Assembly (NCBI GenBank): GCA_030836965.1 | Contig: JAUPLM010000185.1 | Location: 1-7,100, forward strand | Reading direction: 5' to 3' | Source: Thermodesulfobacteriota bacterium | GTDB lineage: Bacteria; Desulfobacterota; Desulfobacteria; Desulfobacterales; RPRI01 | Length of the DNA: 7,100 bases | Shown: one piece after another, positions 5,900 through 7,100 of the stretch | Layout of the letters: every line of letters starts with the position of its first letter | How positions within the stretch are numbered: the stretch's first letter is position 1 | Program-made: the position numbers and the translations under genes | The notes under the pieces: model-generated | Told to the model about the DNA's origin: nothing | Databases searched by the model: none | Seen by the model: the letters and a program-made list of their open reading frames with translations, nothing else

Positions 5900-7100
5900 A
5901 TGGCTACAGGAATAAAAGATAAAGTTGCAATAATAGGTATGGGGTGCACCCGCTTCGGAGAGCGCTGGGATATGGGGGCCGAAGAGTTGATGGTGGAGGC
6001 TTTTGAAGAATGTCTCTCCGATGCCGGAATAGAAAAGAAGGATATCGAAGCGGCGTGGCTGGGAACCTGCATGGATGAGGTTGGCGTGGGTAAAAGCGCG
6101 CTTCCGCTCTCGACCACACTGCGGCTGCCGTTTATCCCGGTAACCAGAGTAGAGAATTACTGCGCCACCGGCACGGAAGCTTTCCGGGGCGCGTGCTACG
6201 CGGTTGCATCAGGAGCTTATGATATCTGCCTTGCCCTGGGCGTTGAAAAGCTGAAAGATACGGGTTACGGCGGGCTGCCCAACCCGGGCTCGGGCGCAGG
6301 AAGCCTTGCGTGGCAGTGGTGGCCGAATCTTACCGCGCCGGGTTCGTTTGCCCAGCTTGCGAGCGCTTATGCCGCGAAATATAAGATACCGGCTCAGGAG
6401 CTGAAAAGGGCTATCGCCCATGTTTCGGTTAAAAGCCACGCTAACGGAGCTCTTAACCCTAAGGCTCACTTAAGAAAGCCGGTAACTATAGAGCAGGTAA
6501 TGGGCTCTCCGATCATTGCTCATCCTCTCGGTCTTTTCGACTGCTGCGGCGTAAGCGACGGCTCCGCATGCGCTATAGTTACCACCCCTGAAATCGCCAG
6601 AAAACTCGGCAAAAAAGATTTTGTCAGCGTCAAATCCCTTCAGCTTGCTTTAAGCAGCGGAGAGGAGATGGCGTACAACGAATGGGACGGCGACCACTTC
6701 ATGACGACGACGAAATGCAGCGTAAAGGCATACAAGGAAGCAGGAATTACCGATCCCAAGAAAGAGATAAGCATGATGGAGGTTCACGACTGCTTCTCAA
6801 TAACGGAGCTTGTGACAATGGAGGATCTGCATATTTCCGAAAGAGGAAAGGCGGTTCGCGATGTACTGGACGGATTTTATGACAGGGACGGAAAAATTCC
6901 CTGCCAGATTGACGGAGGGCTCAAATGTTTCGGCCATCCTATAGGCGCTTCCGGGATTCGCATGCTTTATGAGATGTACCTTCAGCTCCACGGGCGCGCG
7001 GATAAACGACAGCTTGATAATCCGAAGTTTGGCCTGACTCATAACCTCGGGGGTTTTCCCTTTATGAGTGTTTGCAGTATTTCGATTATCGGTAAATACG
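5900..7100 (+). CDS. SCP2/SCPx-type thiolase (acetyl-CoA acetyltransferase family), 3' end cut by window
   Basis: Four hundred codons are visible and the frame is still open at the edge. The start has AGGAG at 5886-5890, nine bases before the ATG. The protein is a non-classical thiolase of the SCPx/BbsB type. The nucleophile is C88 in VENYCATGTEAF, the HDCF motif lies at 296-299 (H296, C298), and the third motif is GGLKCFGHPIGASG with H346. The tail HNLGG..F..VCSISIIGKY is near the usual family end, so little seems missing. Predicted reaction: CoA-dependent cleavage of a 3-ketoacyl-CoA to acetyl-CoA (or propionyl-CoA) and a shortened acyl-CoA, the last step of the beta-oxidation encoded upstream. 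Family members commonly act with a DUF35 partner, and such a domain sits in the preceding gene, 20 bases upstream. A retro-aldolase of the steroid Ltp2 type is less likely, because the thiolase Cys and His residues are all present. Confidence 0.88.
   Translation, partial: MATGIKDKVAIIGMGCTRFGERWDMGAEELMVEAFEECLSDAGIEKKDIEAAWLGTCMDEVGVGKSALPLSTTLRLPFIPVTRVENYCATGTEAFRGACYAVASGAYDICLALGVEKLKDTGYGGLPNPGSGAGSLAWQWWPNLTAPGSFAQLASAYAAKYKIPAQELKRAIAHVSVKSHANGALNPKAHLRKPVTIEQVMGSPIIAHPLGLFDCCGVSDGSACAIVTTPEIARKLGKKDFVSVKSLQLALSSGEEMAYNEWDGDHFMTTTKCSVKAYKEAGITDPKKEISMMEVHDCFSITELVTMEDLHISERGKAVRDVLDGFYDRDGKIPCQIDGGLKCFGHPIGASGIRMLYEMYLQLHGRADKRQLDNPKFGLTHNLGGFPFMSVCSISIIGKY

Noticed and set aside
1..7100. 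tRNA, rRNA, CRISPR array, or transposase gene
   Set aside because: No cloverleaf, rRNA-like stretch, regularly spaced repeats or transposase motifs were seen on either strand by eye.

Overview
The window holds a plus-strand gene cluster for acyl-CoA metabolism, headed by a TetR-type regulator and running off the right edge inside a thiolase. The organism is a bacterium with canonical TTGACA-type and Shine-Dalgarno signals and moderate GC. The fused CoA enzymes, the DUF35 (Zn-ribbon/OB-fold) domain and the style of the intergenic repeat remind me of anaerobic Desulfobacterota/Syntrophia-like bacteria. That placement is an impression only, because no marker gene is present.

Layout: positions 1-114 contain no supported gene. 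A promoter (TTGACA at 115-120) with a possible dyad operator (145-158) drives a TetR regulator (193-828). After 30 bp comes a 705-residue fusion of hydratase 2 (MaoC-like double hot-dog), an MFE-2-type short-chain dehydrogenase (SDR) and an SCP2 domain (859-2976). A 176-bp gap follows, mostly filled by a MITE-like element with imperfect terminal inverted repeats (2991-3131). Next is one long reading frame (3153-5879) encoding HMG-CoA-synthase-like + DUF35 + SDR + SCP2 domains. It is broken by two in-frame stops, TGA at 3759 and TAA at 3780, 21 bases apart. The frame and the apparent family sequence continue across both stops. The last gene (5900 to beyond 7100) is an SCP2/SCPx-type thiolase.

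Taken together, the cluster resembles peroxisomal beta-oxidation. Hydratase 2 would turn enoyl-CoA into (3R)-hydroxyacyl-CoA, the SDR domains would oxidise it to 3-ketoacyl-CoA, and the thiolase would cleave that with CoA. The SCP2 domains would bind or present a hydrophobic acyl or sterol-like substrate. All domain types of eukaryotic MFE-2 and SCPx occur here, but in a different order and distribution. The HMGS-like/DUF35 part recalls the archaeal thiolase-HMGS-DUF35 complex, yet its HMGS-like catalytic positions look replaced, so it may be structural or catalyse something else. The substrate cannot be read from the sequence.

The points most worth checking are the doubly interrupted four-domain fusion, the permuted MFE-2 architecture, the Cys-to-Gln change in the HMGS-like domain, the SDR-SCP2 module duplicated within the cluster, and the inserted repeat element.
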